64,000 nt of DNA from Neobacillus terrae (GCF_011393025.1 NZ_JAAOEO010000006.1:1-64000), one strand, 5' to 3'; numbered from the stretch's first letter, positions 16,855-25,195 are shown. Numbers and translations are program-made. The notes: a model not told the origin generated them from the letters alone.

Positions 16855-18255
16855 TTAACTGGCTTGTTTATAGGATTTGAAAATTGTTTTCTTCATAATG
16901 AATCGTCTGTCAATACAGAAAGCTGCCAACAAAGCTAGTAAACCGGTCAGAAGTACATTGCCGTAAGTTTCAAGAGGAAGTGGTTTGCCCTCAAGATGGA
17001 TACCATTCGCACGATATTCAAATCGTTTTACAGCATGCTTGGCAGTTAAAAGGTCTTCTTGTTTAGCTAAATCTTCCAATGGCGCTTCGAAAACATATCT
17101 GTTTGGCGAATCACTATGAATAAGAAGGGTTTCTTTTGCATTACCCTTTTCATTCCAAAGTCTTACATCTGCTGCCGCCAGTGATTTTGCGTCGCCACCT
17201 GGTATAATCATTTTATCAAATTTTGGAGCATTAGATATTTGATGCCTAGCCAGTATATTAAGATGATGTTTTGTAGTAATTGGTGCATCCGAACTAGAAA
17301 CGGTCAAGACTTGTGTCGTTCCGGTATCTCCATAAGAATCAAATATAGAAGATAAAGCTATTTCATCCATATCTTTATACAGAAGTACACCCATCTGTTT
17401 CTTATTCCAATGGAATCCAATATTTAGTAGATATGTTGCGAATTTTATATCCCTGTAAAAAGGGGCCACCTTTGGATTTTGAACGAATTGGTACGAAGGA
17501 TAACTAATTTCCTTAGAAATTTTTGCAGCCACGGGTTCTCCTAGTTGCTGAGATATCAGATAAAGTACTCCATCGATACCTGCGCTTTGACCGGCTGATG
17601 TTAAGGTGTTTCCTTCATGAACATACCGCAGATCCTCTTTCCAATGTGTATAAGTATATTTCTTCATTAATCCAGGTAAGGCCTGCCAGTGTGAGGTGGC
17701 CGATTTCCCTTTTAATAAACCTGCATCGGCAAGATTCATTGACCCTCCACAAATGCTTACAAAAGTCGTCGTTTTACTTCTGGAATGTTTTTGAATCCAT
17801 TTGCGAGTCGGTTGATATTTCAGTTCATCTACTTTGGGTATATCAATAGGCATATAAGGGATTACAATAATATCTGGACTTTTATTTAATAGGTTATCTA
17901 GTTCTATATACGAGTAATGTGGCAGTACATCCAGTCCGCCTGATAAGGACTTCACGTTTTTGTCCGGTGCAACGGCGTATACATTATAAGCATCTGTCAT
18001 CGACAGCAGTTCGTAGGGAATAAGAAAATCGAAATCTTCGGTTGGTATACTTGAATCCGCTAGTACGACTGCTACTGTAGGTTTATTGGGATTGTATTTA
18101 GGTATATTCAGTCCTTGCAGCGAAGGAACTGGCTCATGGCGGATGTTTAGGTAAAAATCTTTTTGATGACGATTAAATCCATACAACCCCATCCCTCCCA
18201 TAAACATAAGGAAAATCAATACATAAACAGCTAACCGTACTACTAACCTTTTCAT
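16855..18255 (-). CDS. membrane-anchored double DJ-1/PfpI domain protein
   Basis: The 466-residue protein has an N-terminal helix (AVYVLIFLMFMGGMGLYGF) and a C-terminal helix (NVLLTGLLALLAAFCI). Between them are two class I glutamine amidotransferase-like folds. The first (about 58-260) carries the nucleophile elbow TFVSICGGSMNLADAGLL with its Cys, typical of DJ-1/PfpI and of ThiJ-type regulators. The second (about 280-390) is degenerate, with MIIPGGDAKSLA. No AraC DNA-binding domain is present. Its function is unknown. It sits alone between terminators. Confidence 0.8.
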   Translation of the reverse strand: MKRLVVRLAVYVLIFLMFMGGMGLYGFNRHQKDFYLNIRHEPVPSLQGLNIPKYNPNKPTVAVVLADSSIPTEDFDFLIPYELLSMTDAYNVYAVAPDKNVKSLSGGLDVLPHYSYIELDNLLNKSPDIIVIPYMPIDIPKVDELKYQPTRKWIQKHSRSKTTTFVSICGGSMNLADAGLLKGKSATSHWQALPGLMKKYTYTHWKEDLRYVHEGNTLTSAGQSAGIDGVLYLISQQLGEPVAAKISKEISYPSYQFVQNPKVAPFYRDIKFATYLLNIGFHWNKKQMGVLLYKDMDEIALSSIFDSYGDTGTTQVLTVSSSDAPITTKHHLNILARHQISNAPKFDKMIIPGGDAKSLAAADVRLWNEKGNAKETLLIHSDSPNRYVFEAPLEDLAKQEDLLTAKHAVKRFEYRANGIHLEGKPLPLETYGNVLLTGLLALLAAFCIDRRFIMKKTIFKSYKQAS

Positions 18256-18504
18256 TTTAAATTCCTCCTCAATTTTCGCCCACCAAAATGTGGATATTTG
18301 TTTTGACTAGTCTTGTGTCACATTGTACTTAGTTTGAACATGATGAAAATCGTATTCTTTTTGGGTATTCCACAAAATTTCGTTGTACCCCCATAGGGTA
18401 TCTGTTGTTATCTTGATTCCATATTACCTTTTTTCAAAAACTTGCATAATTGTGCTAGAGCTTGATTTTTATATCAGACTACAGACTTAGCTGGTTTCAG
18501 ACAA
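18256..18504. other. upstream region of the DJ-1/PfpI gene
   Basis: AT-rich; it should hold the promoter of the minus-strand gene. I place no motif in it with confidence. Confidence 0.4.
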
Positions 18505-18536
18505 CAAAAAAGACAGAGAATGAAATAGTCTCTGCC
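18505..18536 (-). terminator. orphan terminator-like hairpin
   Basis: GGCAGAGAC and TCTCTGTC pair around TATTTCATTC, followed by TTTTTTG on the minus strand. No intact gene ends here, so its gene may have been lost. Confidence 0.55.
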
Positions 18537-18647
18537 AAATACATTGCCTTAAAAACCGATATCAGAAATAGACCGTAACATGAACAATAACTGATTAATT
18601 CGCTTTTTGTTTCAAATATGAATTAAAAGGGAAGAATTTTTCCTTCT

Positions 18648-18680
18648 CTCTTCAACTAAATTCCCTGTTAGCTATATAAG
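18648..18680 (+). repeat. dispersed palindrome copy
   Basis: CTCTTCAACTAAA-TTCCCT-GTTAGCTATATAAG, just past the terminator of the minus-strand gene at 18708. Confidence 0.65.
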
Positions 18681-18684
18681 GAAT

Positions 18685-18710
18685 AAGGTGTTGCCAAAGC
18701 AACACCTTTA
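18685..18710 (-). terminator. terminator overlapping a stop codon
   Basis: AAGGTGTTGC and GCAACACCTT pair around CAAA. On the minus strand TTATTCC follows. It overlaps the stop of the gene at 18708. Confidence 0.75.
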
Positions 18711-19004
18711 CTTAACATTAAATATTAATGGACCGACAAACCCACTTACAAATATAATAATTGTAATCTTCCAACTTAGTTTTGAAGTATCTTGTTTCAT
18801 CCATTTGCTTTTTTCTTTGAATGCTAATAGGAAAGCCGATATAAGGATAACAAGAAAAAATCTTAAGTCTTTCGTAGGAAACCATTTATCCAAGACCAAT
18901 ATTCCGAACAAAACAAAATAAGTATATAAAACAGAAAAAATTTTAACTGTCCATTTGTTAGGTTCATCCTGAACTCCTCTTTGGATAATTTGGTCTAATC
19001 GTAT
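18708..19004 (-). CDS. three-helix membrane protein with no ATG start
   Basis: The open frame has three hydrophobic segments (FSVLYTYFVLFGILVL, LRFFLVILISAFLLAF, WKITIIIFVSGFVGPLIF) and a soluble N-terminus (RLDQIIQRGVQDEPNKW). The Shine-Dalgarno AGGAGAGGGG ends eight bases before an ATA codon (19004-19002), exactly where ATG is expected; ATT precedes it. No in-frame ATG, GTG or TTG lies between that site and the second helix (TTG at 18911). Either a non-canonical AUA/AUU start is used or the start was lost by mutation. Family unknown. Confidence 0.5.
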   Translation of the reverse strand: MRLDQIIQRGVQDEPNKWTVKIFSVLYTYFVLFGILVLDKWFPTKDLRFFLVILISAFLLAFKEKSKWMKQDTSKLSWKITIIIFVSGFVGPLIFNVK

Positions 19005-19130
19005 AATATTCCCCTCTCCTTCTTCAAATTCCTTTTACCGATTTACCAAAATTGTAAGTTTTGATAGGCAAGATTGTATTCCTTCTTGACCTTACCTCCC
19101 CCTTTTGAGGAACAACCCCAAAAGGCTTTA

Positions 19131-19162
19131 CTCCTTATTGAAGTAAAGCCCCGGTTAAGGAG
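19131..19162 (+). repeat. dispersed palindrome copy
   Basis: CTCCTTATTGAAGTAAA-GCCCCG-GTTAAGGAG. Confidence 0.55.
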
Positions 19163-19319
19163 ATTAAAACCTTTTCCACTAAAACTGTATTTCTACTACA
19201 GTTGGTGGATTGGATTAAATTGCACGGCAGCACACACGTCGCGATGGAAAGTACCAGTGTTCATTGGAAACCTATTGTTAATTTAATCCATTACTATTTT
19301 TCAGGATAGTTAAATAACA

Positions 19320-19356
19320 GAAGATCCGATTATTCTTTTGTCAGATCTTCATTTTC
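19320..19356. terminator. terminator-like hairpin beside kinase remnant
   Basis: GAAGATC and GATCTTC pair across 17 bases, followed by ATTTTC. It lies just past the 3' end of the phosphotransferase remnant. Confidence 0.5.
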
Positions 19357-19372
19357 TCGTTCCCCATCATCT

Positions 19373-19683
19373 ACATAAGGGACTCGAAAGGAGCTTTGGT
19401 GAACATAGAGACGTGATATACGCCTTCCACACTTTCAACCAATTTTCCATCTTTTGATGGGGGTATATCAGGAACAGAAGCACCCTTATCAAACAGATAT
19501 TTCATGAAGTGCAATTCTACCAATACCTCTTTTTGGTTACGCCACGATTATTTTGTCAAACGCACTCCTTGAAGGGTCCCCATTTTGTGCAGGGTATAGA
19601 AAAAAGTCATTGATATAGCCTACCACAAGTGTAAGCCGACTCGTATTAATCCCGAATTCGTTTGTTGCTAATTTTAACACCAT
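19373..19683 (-). pseudogene. phosphotransferase (APH-like kinase) remnant
   Basis: Two frames together give an N-lobe like Bacillus aminoglycoside-phosphotransferase-family proteins: MVLKLATNEFGINTSRLTL and YINDFFLYPAQNGD, then after a frameshift EVLVELHFMKYLFDKGASVP and KDGKLVESVEGVYHVSMFT. The catalytic C-lobe (HGD..N, D) is missing. Only about 100 of about 330 codons remain. Confidence 0.7.
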
Positions 19684-19833
19684 TTTCTCTACTATCTAAC
19701 CCCCCCATTACTATTCTTAATCATGAAATTTTCATTGAGCTTCAAAACTTGTGCTAACACTGATAATTTGTTAAAAAGGAAAGTAGGTGATTTATAGAGT
19801 TCAAATTATTCACAAACAATTGGAGGAAATCAC

Positions 19834-20319
19834 GTGGATATCTTAGAAACAATTAAAACTCGTCGTAATATAAAAGTTTTCAAGTCAGACCTTGTTGATC
19901 AAGATAAGCTTCTATTATGGTTACAAGCCGCCGCTATGGCTCCTAATCATCGAATGACAGAACCGTGGGAAATTTATTTGGTAGGACCAGAAACAAGAGC
20001 AAAGTTAAATCATAAAACAAACTTTGGTAATGCTCCTTTTGTTATAGCGGTATTGTCAAAGTACGGTAAGACTGATATTGAAACAGAGGAAAACGCACTA
20101 GCAACAGCATGTTTCGTCCAAAACTTTGTTTTAGCCGCTTGGGCGGAAGGTGTGGGAACATTTTGGTCCTCTATGGGTGGGAATACGAAAAATCGTGAAA
20201 TTCTTGGTGTTCCGGAAGGTTATGAAGTAATTGGAGTTTTTGGTGTGGGTTATCCGGAAGAAATTCCTGAGCCAAAACAACGTACACCAATCGAAAATAA
20301 ATTAAAGCAGCTTTCTTGA
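19834..20319 (+). CDS. nitroreductase family protein
   Basis: The 161-residue product starts at GTG 19834 after TGGAGGAAA. FMN-site features are RRNIKVFKSD at the start (Arg-Arg pair) and AAMAPNHRMTEPWEIYLV. Later come EGVGTFWSSMGG and VIGVFGVGYPEEIPEPKQRTP. It belongs to the short YdjA/YfhC-like nitroreductases that reduce nitro compounds or quinones with NAD(P)H. It is slightly shorter than the usual 185-200 residues but complete at both ends. Confidence 0.88.
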   Translation: MDILETIKTRRNIKVFKSDLVDQDKLLLWLQAAAMAPNHRMTEPWEIYLVGPETRAKLNHKTNFGNAPFVIAVLSKYGKTDIETEENALATACFVQNFVLAAWAEGVGTFWSSMGGNTKNREILGVPEGYEVIGVFGVGYPEEIPEPKQRTPIENKLKQLS

Positions 20320-20378
20320 AAATAACTTTGACAGTTTAAAGCAAAAACCCTTGATTAAAGATGAGCAATTAGTGAACA

Positions 20379-20414
20379 CAAAAAACCACCGATAGTCAGA
20401 ATCGGTGGTTTTTC
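20379..20414 (+). terminator. terminator of nitroreductase gene
   Basis: AAAAACCACCGAT and ATCGGTGGTTTTT form a 13-bp stem; T-tracts on both strands make it bidirectional. Confidence 0.9.
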
Positions 20415-20426
20415 ATTGCGCCCTTA

Positions 20427-20450
20427 CTTATTTTATTGTACCCAATAAGA
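20427..20450 (+). repeat. dispersed palindrome, collapsed copy
   Basis: CTTATTTTATTGTACCCAATAAG keeps both outer arms but only a short loop, followed by the A-rich tail and a terminator stem. Confidence 0.4.
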
Positions 20451-20451
20451 A

Positions 20452-20478
20452 AAATGCCGCCTTCAAGATGGCGGCAAC
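20452..20478 (-). terminator. terminator of the 62-residue gene
   Basis: GCCGCC-ATCTTGAA-GGCGGC followed by ATTTTTCTTATT on the minus strand. Confidence 0.85.
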
Positions 20479-20484
20479 AGACAA

Positions 20485-20673
20485 TTAATTTAAAATATTT
20501 AAAACCAGCACTAGCAAGAATGAGATACATAAGAAGGCAATCATAAAGTAGCCAATATATCTTATCGGTTTGGGCAGCTTTTTTAAATCAGTTTTAACTA
20601 TTTCGGAAGCATTTCCTTCTACTTTGTTAAAGTGGTCAATAATATCATTAAACGGTTTGTTCTCCTCTACCAT
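20485..20673 (-). CDS. tail-anchored small membrane protein
   Basis: The 62-residue product starts at ATG 20673 after AAAGGGTGG. A charged N-terminal half (EENKPFNDIIDHFNKVEGN) is followed by a C-terminal helix (YIGYFMIAFLCISFLLVLVL). Not recognised. Monocistronic with its own terminator. Confidence 0.6.
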   Translation of the reverse strand: MVEENKPFNDIIDHFNKVEGNASEIVKTDLKKLPKPIRYIGYFMIAFLCISFLLVLVLNILN

Positions 20674-20716
20674 ATAACCACCCTTTACTAAATTTTAACG
20701 TATCCTTCAATTTTTA

Positions 20717-20748
20717 ATTAACTAACCTGCCATTTTCACAAAAAAAAT
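20717..20748 (+). repeat. dispersed palindrome, left half
   Basis: AATTAACTAAC-CTGCCA-TTTTCACAAA, followed by the A-rich tail and CGGCTG. Confidence 0.5.
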
Positions 20749-20867
20749 CGGCTGTCAATTCAGGCAACCGGTACTTCAACTCTTGCCTCCTTTAGTTCAA
20801 TAAGTACATGTTTTATTTTTTTGCATAGGGGGATTCTTTTATGTTTTGTGGAGTGGCCTTTATAAAA

Positions 20868-21023
20868 TTATTTTTTGACGAGGTATAACTGATATGCTCC
20901 AAAACATATTTGTGGTACTAATATACCAACAATGAAATATCTATACGTGAGTACACTTACCATTACAATCATAGCTATTATAGATATTACCCAACCAATA
21001 TTAAATGCTGACCCACGTTTCAT
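20868..21023 (-). CDS. 51-residue two-helix membrane protein
   Basis: ATG 21023 follows GAGGAGTG. Two hydrophobic segments (AFNIGWVISIIAMIVMVSVL and YFIVGILVPQICFGAYQLYL) lie between short basic ends. Good ribosome site and intact frame; no family recognised. Confidence 0.6.
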   Translation of the reverse strand: MKRGSAFNIGWVISIIAMIVMVSVLTYRYFIVGILVPQICFGAYQLYLVKK

Positions 21024-21063
21024 ATTTATTCACTCCTCTTTACATCATTTTCTAAAATTATTC

Positions 21064-21096
21064 TCCTTCGCTAACCTGCCACGATAGTTGAATAAC
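21064..21096 (+). repeat. dispersed palindrome copy
   Basis: TCCTTCGCTAAC-CTGCCAC-GATAGTTGAATAAC, a few bases beyond the terminator of the minus-strand gene at 21148. Confidence 0.7.
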
Positions 21097-21106
21097 TTGA
21101 AAGAAA

Positions 21107-21136
21107 ACAGGAGTTGCAAATACTCGCAACTCCTTC
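21107..21136 (-). terminator. terminator of the 80-residue gene
   Basis: AGGAGTTGC and GCAACTCCT pair around GAGTATTT, followed by GTTTTC on the minus strand. Confidence 0.8.
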
Positions 21137-21147
21137 AAATCACTTAA

Positions 21148-21390
21148 TTAAACTTTACCCATATATTTCGCAACAGTTTTTAAATTGTCTATATCTTCTT
21201 TAGACATAGATTTTTTGCCTGTCATATGATTAAAAAAATCCTTGGCCCTAAGTTCTTTGGTCTTTTGTATTTTTTCATCTGTTAAATCACGATCAAATAT
21301 TGATCCAAATTTAACGCTATTGAGGAATGACTTTGTTGCGCTTTTAAAAATACCCCTTTCTTCGTACTCAGAGTTATTTCTAAAGCTCAT
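21148..21390 (-). CDS. hypothetical 80-residue soluble protein
   Basis: ATG 21390 follows AAGGAGGTGG. It is charged and helical (FKSATKSFLNSVKFGSIFDRD, DEKIQKTKELRAKDFFNHM). No motif recognised. Strong ribosome site and own terminator support it as real. Confidence 0.65.
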   Translation of the reverse strand: MSFRNNSEYEERGIFKSATKSFLNSVKFGSIFDRDLTDEKIQKTKELRAKDFFNHMTGKKSMSKEDIDNLKTVAKYMGKV

Positions 21391-21476
21391 TTTGCCACCT
21401 CCTTAAAAAAGTTCTTATATATTTTACCATATAATTACATTCATAATTGTATTATTTTCAATTATTCTTAAAGACT

Positions 21477-21512
21477 CTTGTTCAACTAAACTCCCCGGTA
21501 GTGAAACAACAG
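21477..21512 (+). repeat. dispersed palindrome copy
   Basis: CTTGTTCAACTAAA-CTCCCC-GGTAGTGAAACAACAG. Confidence 0.7.
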
Positions 21513-21528
21513 AAAAACGGCATTACTC

Positions 21529-21560
21529 CTAGTTGAAGTAAAGCACCCGTTTGTTTAAGT
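21529..21560 (+). repeat. dispersed palindrome copy
   Basis: CTAGTTGAAGTAAAG-CACCCG-TTTGTTTAAG, 16 bp after the previous copy. Confidence 0.6.
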
Positions 21561-21589
21561 ACATTTGTTCAAAATCTTTGCTTTGAATA

Positions 21590-21616
21590 AGAAAAAAGCT
21601 GCCACAATGACAGCCA
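21590..21616 (-). terminator. terminator of the monooxygenase-like gene
   Basis: GCTGTC-ATTGT-GGCAGC followed by TTTTTTCTTATT on the minus strand. Confidence 0.8.
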
Positions 21617-21647
21617 ATTCTAATTTAATATCTACGGGGGTTTAATT

Positions 21648-21962
21648 CTAATTAGATGAAATGCCCTTCCCGCCTTTTGTTATTAAGGTGCTGATTCTTT
21701 CCATACCAGTAATAATTGGTTTCGCACGACTTATTAAGGTTTGGGTAGCTTCAAGACCTAGAGACGCTTGATGGGCAACTTCATTAGCCCACACTTCATA
21801 AACATAAACAGAACTTGGTTCATTCTCGGAAATATTCACAAGATATATTTCACATTCATCAAGATTCTTCATTGATTCTGCTGCTTCTAACAGAATATCA
21901 ACCATTTTTTCTTTTTCGCCTTCTTGTACCATAAACTTGTTAAATAAACTAAATTTGCTCAT
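21648..21962 (-). CDS. antibiotic biosynthesis monooxygenase (ABM) domain protein
   Basis: The 104-residue product has the dimeric alpha/beta-barrel pattern of YgiN-type proteins: KFMVQEGEKEKMVDILLEAA, CEIYLVNISEN, SSVYVYEVWANEVAHQASL. Such proteins oxidise quinols or act on heme or small aromatics; the substrate is not evident. ATG 21962 follows AAGGAGGATGG. Monocistronic. Confidence 0.85.
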   Translation of the reverse strand: MSKFSLFNKFMVQEGEKEKMVDILLEAAESMKNLDECEIYLVNISENEPSSVYVYEVWANEVAHQASLGLEATQTLISRAKPIITGMERISTLITKGGKGISSN

Positions 21963-22050
21963 ACCATCCTCCTTAATTTTGTCACCTGTTAAGTATTTCT
22001 ATAACTAAACACGCTTCTCCTATTATTCCCATAAATAAAACTAATCAAGG

Positions 22051-22089
22051 CTTCTTGAGCTAACCTGCCACGTTAGTGAAACAAAAAAG
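22051..22089 (+). repeat. dispersed palindrome copy
   Basis: CTTCTTGAGCTAAC-CTGCCAC-GTTAGTGAAACAA plus A-rich tail. Confidence 0.75.
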
Positions 22090-22193
22090 TTCCCATTTTA
22101 TCAGTTGTGATATGATGAATAAAAAGTGTTAACTAATAATCCATTTTAGTTAATGTTTAAAATTAATTAAACCTGTAATCTAGGGGGAGCATT

Positions 22194-22610
22194 ATGTATA
22201 AACTGCGAGGTCATCATCTTTTTTGCCTTCTGGGCTATAGGGGAATGGGCTATTCAGAAGAATATGTGGGAAATATGACACGTTTGCATCAAACCTTGAG
22301 AGATAAACCTAAGACGTTAATTCAGCTTGTGAAGGGACCTGATCAGCTGTGTGAAAAATACCCCAACTCAGGAAAATACCATTGCCAAGACGACAATATT
22401 TATGAAAGAGATGCCGCTATTTTGGAAAAAATGGGGCTTAAAACTGGACAAATTCTATATTGGGAGGACATTGAGTCATGCATCCGAAAGTTTGTTGTCC
22501 CCTCCGATATTCAAATTGTGTGTGAAACTTGTTCTTGGCGTTCATATGGTGTTTGTGAGGAAGGTATTCAAGAAATTCATGAAGGCAAGGGCCTAAGGGA
22601 AGTTAAATAA
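22194..22610 (+). CDS. DUF1284 domain protein
   Basis: The 138-residue product opens with YKLRGHHLFCLLGYRGMGYS, the DUF1284 signature. It has conserved Cys residues (QLCEKYPNSGKYHCQDDNIYERD and IVCETCSWRSYGVC) that may bind a metal or iron-sulfur cluster. Function unknown. ATG 22194 follows GGGGGAGC. No partner genes are adjacent. Confidence 0.85.
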   Translation: MYKLRGHHLFCLLGYRGMGYSEEYVGNMTRLHQTLRDKPKTLIQLVKGPDQLCEKYPNSGKYHCQDDNIYERDAAILEKMGLKTGQILYWEDIESCIRKFVVPSDIQIVCETCSWRSYGVCEEGIQEIHEGKGLREVK

Positions 22611-23033
22611 GCCATCCCCCTTTTTAAAAGTTTTATTTAGAGGTGAATTTATAAACAGTATCCAAGTCCTACACTTACGGGGCGCAACTTAGCCAACAAA
22701 AAAAATTTGCTACCTTGAAAATGGGTTGAATAACATATAACACCTTTTTTGATCAAACAATTTTGGTATTTAAAATGAACAGATTTTAAATATACAAAGG
22801 TCGTCTTAACAATAGAAGTTTATTCTTTAACTGGAGCCCTCGTTAGCTGAATAAGGAAAAATTCCGTTGCTCGCACTTCTTACTTTACACAACAATCCCG
22901 GCTCTATCCCTACCGCCTGATCTTCACTTCTTTTCCATGTGTATCCAGGATTTTTGGACTGTATATGTCTAATGGCTCCAGGTCAGTATCTTGGGCATAA
23001 TATGGTTTATATACATTAGAGAGGGGGGATAGT
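22611..23033. other. 420-bp intergenic stretch with one palindrome
   Basis: Apart from the repeat at 22821-22856, I see only a GGGGC-containing stretch at 22668-22694 that may be an inverted, degenerate copy. No gene remnant recognised. Confidence 0.4.
22821..22856 (+). repeat. dispersed palindrome copy
   Basis: TATTCTTTAACTGGA-GCCCTC-GTTAGCTGAATAAGG. Confidence 0.65.
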
Positions 23034-23216
23034 ATGAGGCTAAGAAATGGAGATTTTTATACAAATGTTTTTACCAATAAGTTATATAGGTTAAATGAAG
23101 ATAACGATAGCAGCTGGTACTTGAGTTTGCGTGATGAAGAAGGTTATCATGAAACAGAAAAAATATCAGGGCGTGATATGATTAGATTGGTGGAAGGTAG
23201 TTATAAAAAAAGCTAA
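23034..23216 (+). CDS. hypothetical 60-residue protein
   Basis: ATG 23034 follows AGAGGGGGG. The soluble, acidic product (LRNGDFYTNVFTNKLYRLNED, KISGRDMIRLVEGSYKK) looks like a small beta-rich protein. Not recognised. Confidence 0.55.
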   Translation: MRLRNGDFYTNVFTNKLYRLNEDNDSSWYLSLRDEEGYHETEKISGRDMIRLVEGSYKKS

Positions 23217-23358
23217 TAAAAAAGCTACCCCATTCATGGCATAGTACCTGTAATCAGATTTTTTTAGTGGAAAGTAGGTAATACTAGAAACAATTATAAG
23301 ATTTTCCAAGGAAAAAGTCGCCTTTATGTCGAATATAAGAGATAAAGGGGATTATCCA

Positions 23359-23568
23359 ATGAATAAAGTTGAGTTATTAAAAAAATTACTAAATAGCAGT
23401 CGAGGTAATATGTTTTCATTAGAGATTCCTACTACAAAAGAAAATCAAAAAAAGATTCAAGAATTGATTAGAGTATTAGAAACAGAAAAAAGAATTAAAT
23501 TAAGAGAATATGTACAGAGAGAATACTCCGTTTATTTACATGGAATAATTAAGTATGCATCTGAATAA
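23359..23568 (+). CDS. hypothetical 69-residue helical protein
   Basis: ATG 23359 is chosen because AAGGGGA lies just upstream; an earlier in-frame start at 23326 lacks a site. The product is helical and basic (KVELLKKLLNSSRGNMF, KKIQELIRVLETEKRIKLRE). The frame stays open after the TAA across the terminator for 29 further codons, probably by chance. Confidence 0.55.
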   Translation: MNKVELLKKLLNSSRGNMFSLEIPTTKENQKKIQELIRVLETEKRIKLREYVQREYSVYLHGIIKYASE

Positions 23569-23586
23569 TCGGATGCTTTTTTTATT
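23556..23586 (+). terminator. terminator at a stop codon
   Basis: GCATC-TGAATAATCG-GATGC followed by TTTTTTTATTTT; it overlaps the stop codon of the 69-residue gene. Confidence 0.75.
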
Positions 23587-23710
23587 TTGGGTGAATCACC
23601 ATCGGGATCTTTAAGTTATACAGTAAGCCAAGATGGGCATAAATTTTTTATGAGATTTAGAAATTATGAACCGTCATAACCCACAGAGCCAATAAATCCC
23701 TTGGGCATCT

Positions 23711-23742
23711 ATAAATTAACCAGCTCCGTTAGTATAACTAAT
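23711..23742 (+). repeat. dispersed palindrome, degenerate copy
   Basis: ATAAATTAACC-AGCTCC-GTTAGTATAACTAAT. Confidence 0.5.
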
Positions 23743-23887
23743 TCTATATATAAAATATAAATTCCTTTTTAAAATAAATGACCCTTAGTTAAAGAAGGAA
23801 GAAAACATCAATTATACAGAGCCTTTAAAATAGGTTTATGTTATATTTACTTTAAGTCTAAATGACTTGGGGAGGAAGTGAAACGAT

Positions 23888-24004
23888 ATGAACGATCAAC
23901 AATCCGAAGAAATGATTAAGCAATTAGGAAGGATTGCGGATGCTTTAGAACGTATTTCACCGCCACAGCCAATAGACCCTGTTACAAAAGATTCGCAGAA
24001 ATAA
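23888..24004 (+). CDS. 38-residue helical peptide
   Basis: ATG 23888 follows GGGGAGGAAGTG. The acidic helix (SEEMIKQLGRIADALERI) is followed by a Pro-rich tail. The strong ribosome site and the terminator right after the stop make it a likely real gene. Family unknown. Confidence 0.6.
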   Translation: MNDQQSEEMIKQLGRIADALERISPPQPIDPVTKDSQK

Positions 24005-24009
24005 AAATA

Positions 24010-24038
24010 AAAGTCGCTTCTTAAAGCGGCTTTTTTTA
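24010..24038 (+). terminator. terminator of the 38-residue gene
   Basis: GTCGCTT-CTTA-AAGCGGC followed by TTTTTTTATC. Confidence 0.85.
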
Positions 24039-24110
24039 TCCCTTGGTACGCAATAATGTTGATAATTCATCCAAAAAACAACTCATATACGAGCTCTTTT
24101 TATAGCGGTA

Positions 24111-24142
24111 TCTTATTCAACTTAAGCACCCAGTTGAATAAG
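24111..24142 (+). repeat. dispersed palindrome copy with perfect outer arms
   Basis: CTTATTCAACT and AGTTGAATAAG are perfect 11-bp arms around TAAGCACCC. Confidence 0.8.
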
Positions 24143-24150
24143 AACAAGTG

Positions 24151-24177
24151 TATTTCACTGCCCGTTTGTGAATAGCA
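24151..24177 (+). repeat. dispersed palindrome, short copy
   Basis: TATTTCAC-TGCCCGTTT-GTGAATAG, 8 bp after the previous copy. Confidence 0.6.
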
Positions 24178-24179
24178 TT

Positions 24180-24720
24180 TTCCTCATCTCCAAAGTCATT
24201 CATTACTCCAACAACCTCTTTTGATATTTTACTTGTACTTCCTACATTCCGTCATCATAACCAGACATTGAAAATAAAATCCCATCTTTTCCTAAGCGGT
24301 CAATTGCGACTAAGGGAAATTTCATTTATCATTTCTCTTCTTAAACTCCTTCCTTTTCTATTTGTTTATATGCTTTATTTTAGTAGGATTTCCCTTCATA
24401 TTTCCACCCTTCTTAATCAACAAAACTCCCCTTGAACTTAGTAAAAAGGCATTCATCCTTTTGAACTAATGCACGAATTTTGTTAATCTGTATATCCTTC
24501 TCCGATAATCTCCTGGTTTTTTATGTTGCAAAGAATAATATATTGTTATAGCTGGTAATACTTTTTATAGGGAAGTCAACAATATATACTTCCTTCCCAA
24601 TGTATTGGCCTTTATCAATTTTACCGATACAAGGTTTTAAGATTAACCTACGTACCTTTGCATCTTTCAAAGAACCATTAGCTGGTTTACTTGAATTAGA
24701 CTACAATAAAAGAGGATCTA
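24180..24720. other. 540-bp intergenic stretch
   Basis: It contains a worn palindrome (AAAACTCCCCTTGAACTTAG, about 24420-24440) followed by a worn GCATT..AATGC hairpin (about 24449-24473). That is the same order as the copies at 11658 and 37096. No gene recognised. Confidence 0.4.
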
Positions 24721-24723
24721 AAT

Positions 24724-24755
24724 CTTCCTCAATTCAAGCCCCGGTTAGTTTTAAG
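24724..24755 (+). repeat. dispersed palindrome copy
   Basis: CTTCCTCAATTCAA-GCCCCG-GTTAGTTTTAAG. Confidence 0.6.
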
Positions 24756-24781
24756 TGTAATTATGTTCTTTGTGCAAAGTA

Positions 24782-24810
24782 AAGGTCTATCGCTAAATGC
24801 AATAGACCAT
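24782..24810 (-). terminator. terminator of the YjcZ pair
   Basis: GGTCTATT-GCATTTAGCG-ATAGACC followed by TTTACTTTG on the minus strand. Confidence 0.7.
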
Positions 24811-24821
24811 GAATCTTTTTA

Positions 24822-24917
24822 TTAATATACAAAAGAAGCTCCAATAATCACCAATAGAATGAACAATACTACGATTAAAGCAAAACCAGCTCCGTAGCCG
24901 CCACCACCACCGCTCAT
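24822..24917 (-). CDS. YjcZ-family sporulation-associated peptide
   Basis: The 31-residue product from ATG 24917 (GGAGGTG upstream) has a Gly-rich head (SGGGGGYGAG) and a membrane helix ([18 protein letters not shown]), the hallmark of the YjcZ family. It is paired with 24958-25089. Members are found in spore-forming Bacilli; role unknown. Confidence 0.85.
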   Translation of the reverse strand: MSGGGGGYGAGFALIVVLFILLVIIGASFVY

Positions 24918-24957
24918 ATTTTAACACCTCCATTCTTATTAAAGTGCATAAATTGTT

Positions 24958-25089
24958 TTAATAACCGGACCACATTGTTGCACCTACAATAATTAATAGA
25001 ATGAATAATACTACGATTAAAACAAAAGTACTTCCTCCGTAGCCGCCACCATATCCATAGCCGCCGCATCCGCCACCGTAAAATCCCAT
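24958..25089 (-). CDS. YjcZ-family sporulation-associated peptide
   Basis: The 43-residue product from ATG 25089 has a long Gly/Tyr head ([19 protein letters not shown]) and the helix [19 protein letters not shown] ending SGY. It is nearly the same protein as that at 36471-36596 on the other strand, so the pair has been duplicated. Confidence 0.85.
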   Translation of the reverse strand: MGFYGGGCGGYGYGGGYGGSTFVLIVVLFILLIIVGATMWSGY

Positions 25090-25195
25090 ATTAGTCACCA
25101 CCTTCTATTCAACTCACAATATTTATATGAAGTGCAGACAAGTGTGGGATAGACAAACATCATTAATAAGGAAAAAATCAACATTTTCCCTAAAA

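Noticed and set aside
22668..22694. Reverse-orientation palindrome copy
   Set aside because: The GGGGC core is present but the arms pair too poorly to count it.
23569..23680. Stop-codon readthrough after the 69-residue gene
   Set aside because: The frame stays open by 29 codons, but a terminator hairpin overlaps the stop and no readthrough signal is visible.
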